The notes under the pieces were generated by a model. It worked only from the letters and a program-made list of their open reading frames with translations, ran no database searches and was not told where the DNA came from. Made by a program: the position numbers and the translations under genes. Positions 25,370 through 34,258 of a stretch of DNA of 64,000 nucleotides are shown here, piece after piece. The first letter of the stretch is position 1. The number at the start of each line of letters is the position of its first letter. The stretch covers positions 4,423,501 through 4,487,500 of the forward strand of contig NZ_CP031728.1 of the NCBI RefSeq assembly GCF_008806975.1. The letters run 5' to 3'. This DNA comes from Cellvibrio sp. KY-GH-1. Its GTDB lineage: Bacteria; Pseudomonadota; Gammaproteobacteria; Pseudomonadales; Cellvibrionaceae.

Positions 25370-25759
25370 ATGATCACTGATCTGCTTTTTGTTTATGGCA
25401 CCTTACGACGCGATTGCCCCAACGGTGCACATCCGCAATATTTAGCCGGCGCGGAATTTATCACCAGTGCGCAAGTACGAGGAAAGCTCTATCGCGTCAG
25501 CTATTATCCCGCGCTGGTGTTGGATGATGGTGGATGGGTTCAGGGGGAGATTTATCGTCTGCACAACGAGCAGCAACTTGCTCGGCTGGATGCCTACGAA
25601 GAATGCACCTACCCCGCATCGCCAGAGCAGGAGTACCAGCGTTGTGTGATTAACGCACAGACCGCCAACGGCGAAACGTTCAAGGTCTGGGTGTATGCCT
25701 GGCAACGTCCGCTGGAGAATTTACCGCTTATTGCCTCGGGCGATTTTCTCAATCCTTAG
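25370..25759 (+). CDS. gamma-glutamylcyclotransferase-like protein (AIG2/YtfP fold)
   Basis: 129 residues. LLFVYGTLRRDCPN near the start is the family YGTLxxG-type phosphate-like loop, and LDAYEECTYPASPEQEYQRC carries the conserved Asp/Glu. The fold is typical of GGCT-like proteins, some of which release 5-oxoproline. Activity of bacterial YtfP-like members is mostly untested, so the reaction is inferred. Confidence 0.82.
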   Translation: MITDLLFVYGTLRRDCPNGAHPQYLAGAEFITSAQVRGKLYRVSYYPALVLDDGGWVQGEIYRLHNEQQLARLDAYEECTYPASPEQEYQRCVINAQTANGETFKVWVYAWQRPLENLPLIASGDFLNP

Positions 25760-25785
25760 TTGCGCCCTGACTGACCACAGTTGTT

Positions 25786-26091
25786 TTAGGCATCGATTCT
25801 GTTTAGCACCAGCGGCATTTCACACTTTTGACCGCCGTCGTTGCCAATCATTTCATCGTAGGGTGACTGCATTACCAGCCACGCGCGCTCGAACCCCATG
25901 GATTTCAATGTTTCCTGCGCTCGATATGCACTGGGAAATTTTTGCGGTTTCCCACTGCCATCACGCAACAACTGAACGCGATTGGACTGCCCCTCCGGCT
26001 CTTCGGTGAAACCAACGAGATATTGTGCGCAATCACTAAAACTAAAAACCAATGCACGGCTTTGTCCGGCCGAAGAAAATAGTTGCGGCAT
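25786..26091 (-). CDS. small conserved-looking protein of unknown function
   Basis: 101 residues from ATG 26091, preceded by GGAG. The start lies three bases from the stop of the DCC-family gene, so the two are translationally linked. It begins MPQLFSSAGQSRALVFSF and has no signal peptide, membrane segment or motif that I recognise. Three cysteines are absent from any CxxC pattern. It may be partner to the DCC protein upstream. Confidence 0.65.
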   Translation of the reverse strand: MPQLFSSAGQSRALVFSFSDCAQYLVGFTEEPEGQSNRVQLLRDGSGKPQKFPSAYRAQETLKSMGFERAWLVMQSPYDEMIGNDGGQKCEMPLVLNRIDA

Positions 26092-26093
26092 GA

Positions 26094-26468
26094 TTAAGTC
26101 TCCTTGATGTGACAGGTACGATAAAGTTTGCAGTAGCGATTCTGCGCCCAACGACGATAGAGCTTGTCTACCAATGGGGCCACCAGCGGCCAACGCAGTG
26201 GGCGCACAAGGAACCCGAAGGCGGTAAAACTCCAGGCGGCAACAGTCGCATCAACGCCGCGCAACCAGGTTCCGTCGGGCTGGAGTAAATGCAACTCCAG
26301 CAAAAATCTTTCACGCTCCCCCTCATTTATCTGGAGCAAGTGATGAATATCTGTCAGCACTAATCGATTGCTTTTGTGTTTGCGTAAAAAAGCCATTTCC
26401 CTTGCGCAAAGGCTACAGCGGCCATCGTAAAAGAGTTGGGCGCAATGGATGGGCAAAGGTAATGGCAT
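26094..26468 (-). CDS. DCC-family (DUF393) thiol-disulfide oxidoreductase-like protein
   Basis: 124 residues. AQLFYDGRCSLCAREMAFLRKH holds the DGxCxLC motif that defines the family. A helical C-terminal part contains WSFTAFGFLVRPLRWPLVAPLVDKLYRRWAQNRY, the usual membrane-associated tail. Family members are small thioredoxin-like proteins of unproven function. First gene of a two-gene operon with 25786-26091, divergent from hemH. Confidence 0.85.
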   Translation of the reverse strand: MPLPLPIHCAQLFYDGRCSLCAREMAFLRKHKSNRLVLTDIHHLLQINEGERERFLLELHLLQPDGTWLRGVDATVAAWSFTAFGFLVRPLRWPLVAPLVDKLYRRWAQNRYCKLYRTCHIKET

Positions 26469-26555
26469 AATGTGCGTCCTTAATCGCTGGGAACCTGTAG
26501 TTTCCAGATATACTTACGTAGCATAATTGGGTTGGATCACTCTCTGGAGCAAGGC

Positions 26556-27575
26556 ATGAGTCGCTTTACCGCTTTACATTACGATATCGACCCCGTTTTT
26601 CATGCGGCAAACAGGACTGCGCCGCGAATAGGTGTGTTGCTGATTAACCTGGGAACGCCTGACGCGCCAACGACACCAGCATTGCGCCGCTACCTTGCAG
26701 AGTTTTTGTCCGACCCTCGCGTTGTGGAAATCCCCCGTCTGCTGTGGCTGTTGATTTTGCACGGAATTATTTTGCGCGTGCGTCCAAAAAAGTCCGCAGC
26801 ACTTTATCAAGGAGTATGGACCAGTGAAGGTTCCCCGTTGTTGGTGATTAGCAAGCAACAACAACTCGCTATTCAGCAGCAATTGGGAGAGGGTTACAGC
26901 GTGAAGTTGGGTATGCGTTACGGCAACCCATCCATTGCCTCTGCGATGCAGGAATTGCAAAAAGAAGGTGTGCGCAAAATTATCGTGCTGCCGCTCTACC
27001 CGCAGTATGCAGGTCCTACAACGGGCTCCAGTTTTGATGCAGTGGCCAAAGAATTAAATCGCTGGCGCTGGGTGCCGGAATTGCACTTTATCAATAATTA
27101 TTGTGATCACCCTTTGTATATCGACGCATTAGCCAATTCGGTGCGCGAACATATAGAAAAAAATGGTTTGCCGCAAAAAATTATTTTTTCGTATCACGGC
27201 ATGCCAAAACTTTTCCTTAACGCCGGTGACCCTTATTTTTGTTTTTGTCAGAAAACAACGCGTCTGGTGCAGGAAAAACTACAGCTGGATAAAAATATTT
27301 GCATTACCAGTTTTCAATCGCGCTTTGGAAAGGCTGAATGGTTAAAGCCCTACACCAATGAAACCCTGGAAAATTTGCCCAAAGAAGGTATTAAAAATAT
27401 CGCCATTTTATCGCCCGCATTTAGCGCGGATTGTCTGGAGACTCTGGAAGAGTTGATGGTGGAAAATCGCCATATCTTTATCAATGCCGGCGGTGAAAAA
27501 TATGACTACATTGCCGCCCTGAATGATCGCGCTGATCACATTGCGGCATTGGTTGCTTTGGTGAAAAATGAATAG
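26556..27575 (+). CDS. hemH: ferrochelatase
   Basis: 339 residues from ATG 26556 (GGAG seven bases upstream). RIGVLLINLGTPDAPT opens the chelatase fold, FSYHGMPK carries the metal-binding His, and SPAFSADCLETLEEL the partner Glu. It inserts iron into protoporphyrin IX at the inner membrane face, the last step of haem synthesis. CFCQKTTRLV suggests cysteines in the family's usual place, but no full iron-sulfur set is evident. Confidence 0.95.
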   Translation: MSRFTALHYDIDPVFHAANRTAPRIGVLLINLGTPDAPTTPALRRYLAEFLSDPRVVEIPRLLWLLILHGIILRVRPKKSAALYQGVWTSEGSPLLVISKQQQLAIQQQLGEGYSVKLGMRYGNPSIASAMQELQKEGVRKIIVLPLYPQYAGPTTGSSFDAVAKELNRWRWVPELHFINNYCDHPLYIDALANSVREHIEKNGLPQKIIFSYHGMPKLFLNAGDPYFCFCQKTTRLVQEKLQLDKNICITSFQSRFGKAEWLKPYTNETLENLPKEGIKNIAILSPAFSADCLETLEELMVENRHIFINAGGEKYDYIAALNDRADHIAALVALVKNE

Positions 27576-27720
27576 CGCTTTGTAAGAAAACTCGACAACT
27601 ATTTTTCATCAGCGGATCCCTCTAGAATGGCCGCGCCGTTATGTAATGAATCCGATATAGGGGTAACTATCGGGAGCAAGCACGGCTTCTAACTTACCTT
27701 CTTATATCAAGGATCAGCTT

Positions 27721-28416
27721 ATGAAAATCGCAAAACTGGCTTCTGCGTTTGCAGGTCTGGTGCTGGGCGCTAGCGCACTGCAAGCCAACGCAATTCCCTT
27801 CGAAGTAGATATTACTGTTGATAACTCCTACGCGCTTTACTACGGTACTGGCACTGCTGCGACAAACTTTGTGGGTAGCAATGGTGATTGGACCAACACA
27901 GAAACTTACACCTTTGATTTGCCGACCAGCAATTTCATTTATGTAGTTACCCAATCGGATTTGGCGGTTGCACAGGGCTTCCTCGCACAATTTACCAACT
28001 TGTTGAATAACAGCCGCTTTTACAGCCATGATTCGCAATGGCAGGTAACTGCAACCGGGCTTTATGGTTCAGCTCCTTATACAGGCTCTGCTACTGATTT
28101 GTCCGCATTAAGCGCGCAAGTCGTATTGGCTAATGCGGGTAGCAATGCATCTGGTGGTTGGGTTGCTACCAGTGCCGGCGAGGCCAACGGCGCTGCACCA
28201 TGGGGTTTGCGCCCTGAGATTGATGCCGCTGCACGTTGGGCATGGTACAACAACAATGGCAGCAGCAATCCTACCCTCGGTGGTCATGATCACGACGAGT
28301 ACTTGATTTTCCGTATTTCTGTGGGTGCTAGTGAAGTTCCAGAGCCTGCAGGTCTGGCGCTGCTCGGTTTAGGCTTGTTGGGCCTGGGCGCAGCAAGAAG
28401 ACGTCAAGCGAAGTAA
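27721..28416 (+). CDS. PEP-CTERM sorted exported protein
   Basis: 231 residues. A signal peptide ends near QANA. The last 26 residues are a PEP-CTERM signal: VPEPAGLALLGLGLL, then GLGAARRRQAK. Such proteins are cut and anchored or released by an exosortase at the Pro-Glu-Pro. The body is rich in Ser, Thr, Asn and aromatic residues with no domain I recognise. No exosortase or glycosyltransferase is in the window. The leader has AAGGATCAGCTT before the ATG. Confidence 0.88.
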   Translation: MKIAKLASAFAGLVLGASALQANAIPFEVDITVDNSYALYYGTGTAATNFVGSNGDWTNTETYTFDLPTSNFIYVVTQSDLAVAQGFLAQFTNLLNNSRFYSHDSQWQVTATGLYGSAPYTGSATDLSALSAQVVLANAGSNASGGWVATSAGEANGAAPWGLRPEIDAAARWAWYNNNGSSNPTLGGHDHDEYLIFRISVGASEVPEPAGLALLGLGLLGLGAARRRQAK

Positions 28417-28430
28417 GTTTGGCTGATTTT

Positions 28431-28454
28431 CGATTGCCCCGTTTGGGGCAATCG
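28431..28454 (+). terminator. hairpin after the PEP-CTERM gene
   Basis: CGATTGCCCC (28431-28440), loop GTTT, GGGGCAATCG (28445-28454): a perfect 10-bp stem but only three T after it, so termination may be weak. Confidence 0.6.
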
Positions 28455-28497
28455 ATTTCGCTAAGAAAGTCCCCGCTCTAGTGCCACTCATCAGGTG

Positions 28498-29154
28498 TTA
28501 TTTTTTATTGAGCACCGCCAACAGTAGCACCCAAAAACACAACACCAGATTAAACAGCGGTATTTGTAATTCTGCAGGCATGGCGTAGACCACACAGACG
28601 GCGGGGATCCATACCAGCCAGTTGGAGAAAATCACCGTGGGGATTTTTACGCAGAAAAATTGTTTATTCATGGCGGCGCGCCAACGCGAAATACTCCAGC
28701 CGGACTCCATCCACAAATAAATAATAGTGATGCCTGGTGCAGCCCAAAAGGTGCTGTAAATAAATTGATCCGCAGCCATTTTGATCAGTATGGTTTGCCA
28801 ATCATTGTCGCTGCCGAACCATTCAGTTTGAAAGCGATAAAACAAATCCACTTCCATACCTTTAATACCCCAGAAGAGCAGATAAAAAACCAGCAGCACA
28901 AATACATTTCTACCGGCGAAGGCTTTGCTAAGCCATAGATATAAAAATGGAATCAAGCCGCCAAAAATCGCTGTAGAGATAAACGAATAGCTAAAGCCAT
29001 GGCGTGCCTTTAAATCACCAAACCAAACGAACACTGGTTTTGACGCAGGAACAAAAAAATAAACCAGCAAGACGGCTAACGCAAAAACCTGTAACACCAG
29101 GCCCGGTTTTATATTTTTCCTGAGCGCAGCGGCAATAGCTTCGCGGATATTCAT
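28498..29154 (-). CDS. multi-pass membrane protein of unknown function
   Basis: 218 residues from ATG 29154, four bases after the stop of the TSUP gene. About six hydrophobic segments are spread over the length, for instance LVLQVFALAVLLVYFFV (about 25-41) and FNLVLCFWVLLLAVL near the end. It starts with a short amphipathic helix. No family recognised. Coupling to the TSUP permease suggests a shared process, perhaps anion or sulfur-compound handling (inference). Confidence 0.7.
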   Translation of the reverse strand: MNIREAIAAALRKNIKPGLVLQVFALAVLLVYFFVPASKPVFVWFGDLKARHGFSYSFISTAIFGGLIPFLYLWLSKAFAGRNVFVLLVFYLLFWGIKGMEVDLFYRFQTEWFGSDNDWQTILIKMAADQFIYSTFWAAPGITIIYLWMESGWSISRWRAAMNKQFFCVKIPTVIFSNWLVWIPAVCVVYAMPAELQIPLFNLVLCFWVLLLAVLNKK

Positions 29155-29158
29155 AGCA

Positions 29159-29965
29159 TTAATGACCAAAGACCGTAATTAACATTTGTATTGATAGCCC
29201 GAGCAGCAAAAGGGCAAATAGTTTTTTAAGTTGCGGGATTGGTACGCGATGTGCGAGTTTTGCGCCCAATGGAGCGGTGAAAAAACTCATGCACGCCATA
29301 GCGATAACGGCCGGCCAATAAACATAACCCAGTGTATAGTCTGGCAAGTTAATTTGATTCCATCCATTCAGGATGTAGCCCAGCGCACCGGAAATTGCGA
29401 TAGGCAAACCAATGGCTGCAGAAGTTCCTATCGCCACAGGCAAACTCACATTGCACCACACCAAAAACGGAACCGTTAAGGTACCGCCACCGATCGCCAC
29501 CAGGGCAGAAATAACGCCAATACCTGCACCAGTAGAACTCAAACCAATCATCCCTGGTAATTGCCGTGAAGCATGAGGCTTGCGATTCAGTACCATTTGT
29601 AATGCTACGCCGGCCATAAAACAGGAGAAAAAAATCGCTAGCGGCTTGGCCGATAAATAACTCGCGACAAATGTTCCGGCGAATGTTCCGAGTAATATTC
29701 CCGGTGTGATTTTTAGTACAGCTGGCCAAATAACCGCATTGTGTTGGTGATGTGCGCGCAAGCTGGCGATTGCGGTCGGTACTATAGCTGCCATAGATGT
29801 CGCTAACGCCATATGTAACACATGCTCAGTTGGAAATTGGTGCTGAGCAAATATAAACGTGAGCACCGGCACCATGATGCCACCGCCGCCAATACCGAAC
29901 AGACCGGCAAAAATACCGGTAAGGGCGCCGAGCAATAAAAAATAAAACAGAAACGAAAAATCCAT
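29159..29965 (-). CDS. TSUP (TauE/SafE) family permease
   Basis: 268 residues with about eight membrane segments. LTGIFAGLFGIGGGGIMVPVL near the N-terminus and VISALVAIGGGTLTVPFLVWC in the middle are the two-fold repeated glycine motif of the TSUP family. Members export or import sulfite, sulfoacetate, taurine-derived or other anions through the inner membrane. The substrate cannot be read from sequence. It leads an operon with the membrane protein 28498-29154. Confidence 0.9.
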   Translation of the reverse strand: MDFSFLFYFLLLGALTGIFAGLFGIGGGGIMVPVLTFIFAQHQFPTEHVLHMALATSMAAIVPTAIASLRAHHQHNAVIWPAVLKITPGILLGTFAGTFVASYLSAKPLAIFFSCFMAGVALQMVLNRKPHASRQLPGMIGLSSTGAGIGVISALVAIGGGTLTVPFLVWCNVSLPVAIGTSAAIGLPIAISGALGYILNGWNQINLPDYTLGYVYWPAVIAMACMSFFTAPLGAKLAHRVPIPQLKKLFALLLLGLSIQMLITVFGH

Positions 29966-30004
29966 AGCCTTGGTAGCTCGTAATGCGTTTATTACAAGAG
30001 ATAA

Positions 30005-30547
30005 CTATTTAATAAAACCTTTCAGACGCGCGAGGTTGTATGCGTTCACACTCGTAGCATCTTTAATAACACAGGAAACAATCATCTCCTCGAATTGTGC
30101 CAATGTGAATGATTGGGCAATTAAGCCCTCTTCCTCTTGATCCAGTGCGGTGTTGTGCTGCTGCAAATCGGTAGCGAGATAAATGTGGTAGCCCTGCGTT
30201 GAATAGCCATAGGCTAGATATTGATGCCCTACATATTGCATCTGCCCGGCAATTAATCCGGTTTCTTCGTGCAATTCGCCCGCGGCGATAATGGCATGAT
30301 CTGTATCTGAATTTTCCTCCCAGCTTCCTTGCGGTAACTCCCAGTAGCGGCCCTGTACCGGATAGCGATACTGCTCAACAAGATGGATGCAACCGTCACT
30401 GATGGGAATAATCACCACAAAATCCGGCTTTTCCACGACTCCGAAAATACCTTCGGCGCCGCTGGGACGTTGGATTCTATCTTCGCGTACCCGCATCCAT
30501 TTATTTTCGTAAACTGTTTTACTCGCCAGGGTTTTTATTTCCGTCAT
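30005..30547 (-). CDS. Nudix hydrolase, ADP-ribose pyrophosphatase-like
   Basis: 180 residues from ATG 30547, nine bases after GGAG; the GTG three codons earlier touches that site. The N-terminal strand KTVYENKWMRVREDRI and VEQYRYPV are as in NudF/ADP-ribose pyrophosphatases. The Nudix box is GSWEENSDTDHAIIAAGELH, then EETGL. The usual Arg of REUxEE is Gly here, while the three metal-binding glutamates stay. It likely hydrolyses a nucleoside diphosphate-sugar, but the changed box may lower or alter activity. Confidence 0.85.
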   Translation of the reverse strand: MTEIKTLASKTVYENKWMRVREDRIQRPSGAEGIFGVVEKPDFVVIIPISDGCIHLVEQYRYPVQGRYWELPQGSWEENSDTDHAIIAAGELHEETGLIAGQMQYVGHQYLAYGYSTQGYHIYLATDLQQHNTALDQEEEGLIAQSFTLAQFEEMIVSCVIKDATSVNAYNLARLKGFIK

Positions 30548-30592
30548 AGTTGACACTCCGGTTTCCAGTTACGCTACAGAAAATTTGCCGTT

Positions 30593-30630
30593 AAAAAAAA
30601 TCCCCGCAGTTTTCACTTCGGGGATTTTTA
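30593..30630 (-). terminator. Rho-independent terminator of typA
   Basis: AATCCCCG (30599-30606) pairs with CGGGGATT (30619-30626). On the reverse strand the stem is followed by eight T (A 30593-30600 on the + strand). It lies just past the typA stop. Confidence 0.85.
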
Positions 30631-30650
30631 TTTCACACATCAATCTTGCA

Positions 30651-32474
30651 TCACTTGTTTGCGCGCTTACGCTCGTTTTCAGTGAGCAGTTTTTTGCGCA
30701 GACGAATCGATTGTGGCGTTACTTCTACCAGCTCGTCGTCTTCAATAAACTCCAGCGCCTGCTCCAGAGTGTGACGGATTGGCGGTGACAGAGTCAGTGC
30801 ATCGTCAGTACCGGAAGCACGCACGTTGGTTAATTGCTTGGCTTTGGTTGGGTTTACTACCAAGTCATTTGAGCGCGAGTGAATACCCACGATTTGACCT
30901 TCATAAACTTCTACACCGGCGCCCAGGAACAAACGGCCGCGGTCTTGCAGCGGGTGCAAACCATAAGCGAGCGTTTTACCTTTCACCATAGAAACCAGTA
31001 CGCCGTTTTGACGCTTGGCCACTTCACCTTCTTTCACGGGACCGTAGTGATCGAAGATGCTGGTCATGATGCCTGAACCGGAAGTCATGGTCAGGAACTG
31101 GCCGCGGAAACCGATCAATCCGCGCGATGGGCAGAGGAATTCCAGCTTGATACGGCCTTTGCCATCCGGCTCCATGTTGGTCAACTCGCCCTTGCGCAGG
31201 CCGAGTTCTTCCATCACTTTACCCTGATGTTCTTCTTCAACGTCGATAACTACTTGCTCGAACGGCTCGTGCACCACGCCGTCCACAATTTTCTGAACTA
31301 CTTCAGGGCGGGATACCCCCAGTTCGTAGCCTTCGCGACGCATATTTTCGATCAATACCGACAGGTGCAATTCACCGCGGCCAGACACGATAAATTTGTC
31401 CGGAGATTCACCTTGTTGTACGCGCAGCGCCACGTTGGCAATCAATTCCTGATCCAGACGGTCTTTGATGTTACGGCTGGTCACGTATTTGCCTTCTTTA
31501 CCGGCAAACGGCGAATCGTTTACCTGGAAGGTCATGCTTACGGTTGGCTCGTCGATCGACAATGCCGGCAGTGCTTCTACGCAGTCGGGGCTGCACAGGG
31601 TGTCGGAAATGCCAAGCTTATCCACACCGGTGATACACACGATATCGCCCGCGAAAGCTTTGTCGGTTTCGATACGTTGCAGGCCGTGGTAACCCATCAC
31701 TTGCAGCACCTTGGCTTTGCGTTGGTTGCCTTCGTGATCAACCACAACAATTTGCTGGTTGGGTGACAGGCTGCCGCGGGTGATACGGCCAATACCGATA
31801 ACGCCCACGTAGCTGGAGTAGTCCAGCGCAGAGATTTGCATTTGGAATGGGCCGTCAACGTCAACTTTAGGCGGTTGCACTTTGTCGACGATCATCTGGA
31901 ACAGCGGGGTCATATCTTCAGCGATATTGTCCGGATCCAAACCCGCCACACCGTTGAGTGCAGAGGCATAAACAATAGGGAAATCGAGTTGTTCTTCGGT
32001 CGCACCCAAGCGGTCAAACAGGTCGAATACCTGGTCGATAACCCACTCAGGGCGAGCGCCCGGACGGTCGATCTTGTTGATCACCACAATCGGGTTTAGA
32101 CCTTGTTCGAAGGCCTTGGAGGTTACGAATCGGGTTTGTGGCATTGGTCCGCCAACGGCGTCCACGATCAGCAGTACCGAGTCAACCATCGACAGAACAC
32201 GCTCTACCTCGCCGCCGAAGTCGGCGTGTCCGGGGGTATCCACGATGTTAATGCGGTAGTCGTTCCATTTAATGGCGGTGTTTTTCGCCAGAATGGTAAT
32301 ACCGCGCTCGCGTTCCTGATCGTTGCTGTCCATGATCAGGTCGCCGGTGTCATCGCGGCGGTCGAGGGTGCCGGATTGACGCAACAACTGGTCAACCATA
32401 GAGGTTTTACCATGGTCAACGTGGGCGATAATCGCGATATTACGCAGTTTTTCGATTGCTGATTGATCTGTCAC
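30651..32474 (-). CDS. typA: translational GTPase TypA/BipA
   Basis: 607 residues, the usual length. The G-domain shows [16 protein letters not shown] (G1), RGITILAKN (G2), DTPGHADF (G3) and [12 protein letters not shown] (G4). The C-terminal domains follow with [17 protein letters not shown] and, near the end, [16 protein letters not shown]. It binds the ribosome and supports 50S assembly, mostly under cold or stress. It is monocistronic. Confidence 0.97.
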   Translation of the reverse strand: MTDQSAIEKLRNIAIIAHVDHGKTSMVDQLLRQSGTLDRRDDTGDLIMDSNDQERERGITILAKNTAIKWNDYRINIVDTPGHADFGGEVERVLSMVDSVLLIVDAVGGPMPQTRFVTSKAFEQGLNPIVVINKIDRPGARPEWVIDQVFDLFDRLGATEEQLDFPIVYASALNGVAGLDPDNIAEDMTPLFQMIVDKVQPPKVDVDGPFQMQISALDYSSYVGVIGIGRITRGSLSPNQQIVVVDHEGNQRKAKVLQVMGYHGLQRIETDKAFAGDIVCITGVDKLGISDTLCSPDCVEALPALSIDEPTVSMTFQVNDSPFAGKEGKYVTSRNIKDRLDQELIANVALRVQQGESPDKFIVSGRGELHLSVLIENMRREGYELGVSRPEVVQKIVDGVVHEPFEQVVIDVEEEHQGKVMEELGLRKGELTNMEPDGKGRIKLEFLCPSRGLIGFRGQFLTMTSGSGIMTSIFDHYGPVKEGEVAKRQNGVLVSMVKGKTLAYGLHPLQDRGRLFLGAGVEVYEGQIVGIHSRSNDLVVNPTKAKQLTNVRASGTDDALTLSPPIRHTLEQALEFIEDDELVEVTPQSIRLRKKLLTENERKRANK

Positions 32475-32651
32475 TGTGGGATTTCTCTTGGGTATGCGCC
32501 TGCAAAAGGCTAAAGGGGATACGTAAAAAGGCGCGCATTATACCTATCTGGACATGGCGCGGATATGACAATCGGGGAAAAGTTGCCGGTTTTTTAAGCA
32601 CCCATCGTCAAGATGGGCGCAAAATTCACGAAATCTACCGGCCAAATCTCG

Positions 32652-34127
32652 TTAAATGGCGCAAGCACTCTTCGGCTCAGGGCGGTATACGCCTACGTTC
32701 AAATGCCCGGCATCTTTTAAATTGGCAGCGTGCAATTGGCTCATCACGCCTTTCTGGCAATACAAATAATATTGTTTGCTCATGTCCAGATGGGCGAATT
32801 GGTTGTTGAGCGAGTAGAAGGGAATAACTTTAATTTCAACGCCAGCCAGACTTAATGGATTTTTTTCCTGTTCATCGGGGTGACGTATATCAATAACAAT
32901 TTGGCCGGGATTGATATCACCGACCACTGGCACCGATAAATCTGCATCCAGTTCATCGACAATCTCATCGATATTTTGCGCGCGGCGCTCTTCAATTGCG
33001 CGCTCCAGCACCGAAAAATCGAACCTATTTTCCGCGCGTTCAATTTTATGCATGCGCGCTTTGGTGGTGGGGTTTACCGAAATCACGCCGCAATATTCGG
33101 GCATGCTCGCGGCAAAACTTTCGGTACCGATTTTGCGTGATAGATCGATGATATCGCCTTTATCCATAGTGGCGAGTGGGCGCAGTACCAAGGTATCAAT
33201 CACGCGATCAATCGCACCTAAATTGATGAGGGTTTGACTGGAAACCTGAGCCACACTTTCACCGGTAACCAATGCGGGAATCTCTAATGATTCCGCCACT
33301 TTTTCCGCTGCGCGCAGCATCATGCGCTTGAGGATTACGCCCATGTAGGGGTTATCCACTTTCTCCAGAATTTCTTTCACAACGTCTTCAAAGGGAACAG
33401 TGACAAATTTTACGCGATGACTCGCGCCGTATTTATTCCACAAATAATAAGCCACTTCTTTCACGCCGATTTCATGGGCGCGACCGCCGAGATTAAAAAA
33501 GCAGTAGTGGGCGCGCAGGCCGCGTTTAATGCACAGATAAGTAGAAACCGTGGAATCGAAGCCACCGGAAATTAATGACAATACCGGATCTTGAGCGCCC
33601 AATGGGAAGCCGCCCAGCCCCTGGGTTTTGCTGGTGAGCACCCAGAGGCGACCATCTTTAATTTCGAGCGGGACGATAATGTCCGGCTTATGCAGGCTGA
33701 CCCCTTTGGCTTCCGAGTTATGTAGCAAACCGCCGCCGACATACTGCTCCACCTGCACCGAACTGAATTCGTGTTTACCCACGCGTTTGGCGCGCACACA
33801 GAAGGTTTTGCCGGCGAGTTGATCGCGCCAATGGCGCAACGTATTTTGGAAAATCGAATCCAGATCACCCAAAGGGTAGTCATGAATCAAGGCGAAATTT
33901 GCGATACCAGGGGTGCGTGCCAGCACATCGGACACTTGCGCCGTCACTTGTGTATCCGCTTCCGGACAGCGGATTTCAATCTTTTCCCAGTCGCGCTGTA
34001 CATCGATCGCCACTCCGACATTAGCCAGCAAAACGCGCAGGTTATCGCGCAGTTGCTTGATGAACTTTTTGCGCACGGGTGGGCTTTTGATAATGATTTC
34101 GGGAAATACTTTGACGATGAAATGCAT
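32652..34127 (-). CDS. thiI: tRNA 4-thiouridine synthase with rhodanese domain
   Basis: 491 residues. The N-terminal ferredoxin-like/THUMP part begins MHFIVKVFPEIIIKSPPVRK. The PP-loop LSLISGGFDSTVSTYLCIKRG binds ATP. The C-terminal rhodanese domain carries YYLYCQKGVMSQLHA with the persulfide Cys. The protein adenylates U8 of tRNA and passes sulfur from IscS, and in enterobacteria it also feeds thiamine thiazole synthesis. The length equals that of proteins having the rhodanese extension, not the short form. Confidence 0.95.
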   Translation of the reverse strand: MHFIVKVFPEIIIKSPPVRKKFIKQLRDNLRVLLANVGVAIDVQRDWEKIEIRCPEADTQVTAQVSDVLARTPGIANFALIHDYPLGDLDSIFQNTLRHWRDQLAGKTFCVRAKRVGKHEFSSVQVEQYVGGGLLHNSEAKGVSLHKPDIIVPLEIKDGRLWVLTSKTQGLGGFPLGAQDPVLSLISGGFDSTVSTYLCIKRGLRAHYCFFNLGGRAHEIGVKEVAYYLWNKYGASHRVKFVTVPFEDVVKEILEKVDNPYMGVILKRMMLRAAEKVAESLEIPALVTGESVAQVSSQTLINLGAIDRVIDTLVLRPLATMDKGDIIDLSRKIGTESFAASMPEYCGVISVNPTTKARMHKIERAENRFDFSVLERAIEERRAQNIDEIVDELDADLSVPVVGDINPGQIVIDIRHPDEQEKNPLSLAGVEIKVIPFYSLNNQFAHLDMSKQYYLYCQKGVMSQLHAANLKDAGHLNVGVYRPEPKSACAI

Positions 34128-34172
34128 GGCGGGCTCTGGAGCTAGGTGTCTGTGTATTGATGCGATGAAAAA

Positions 34173-34240
34173 GGGCGCGATAAATCGCGCCCCCTCCGTG
34201 TACCCGCATTATACCGGCAGGGGAGCGATTTATCGCGCCC
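34173..34240. repeat. inverted pair of palindromic REP-like elements
   Basis: GGGCGCGATAAATCGCGCCC (34173-34192) is a perfect 9-bp hairpin with loop AA. At 34223-34240 AGCGATTTATCGCGCCC repeats it in the opposite orientation, with one changed base in an arm. The 30-base spacer is CG-mixed. This two-unit inverted arrangement resembles REP/BIME elements. It lies between thiI and the antiporter gene, both on the reverse strand. Confidence 0.75.
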
Positions 34241-34258
34241 TATTTAAAACTGCCTTGC

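Noticed and set aside
31227..31766. 179-codon forward frame inside typA
   Set aside because: It is an antisense shadow of a highly conserved gene with strong codon bias.
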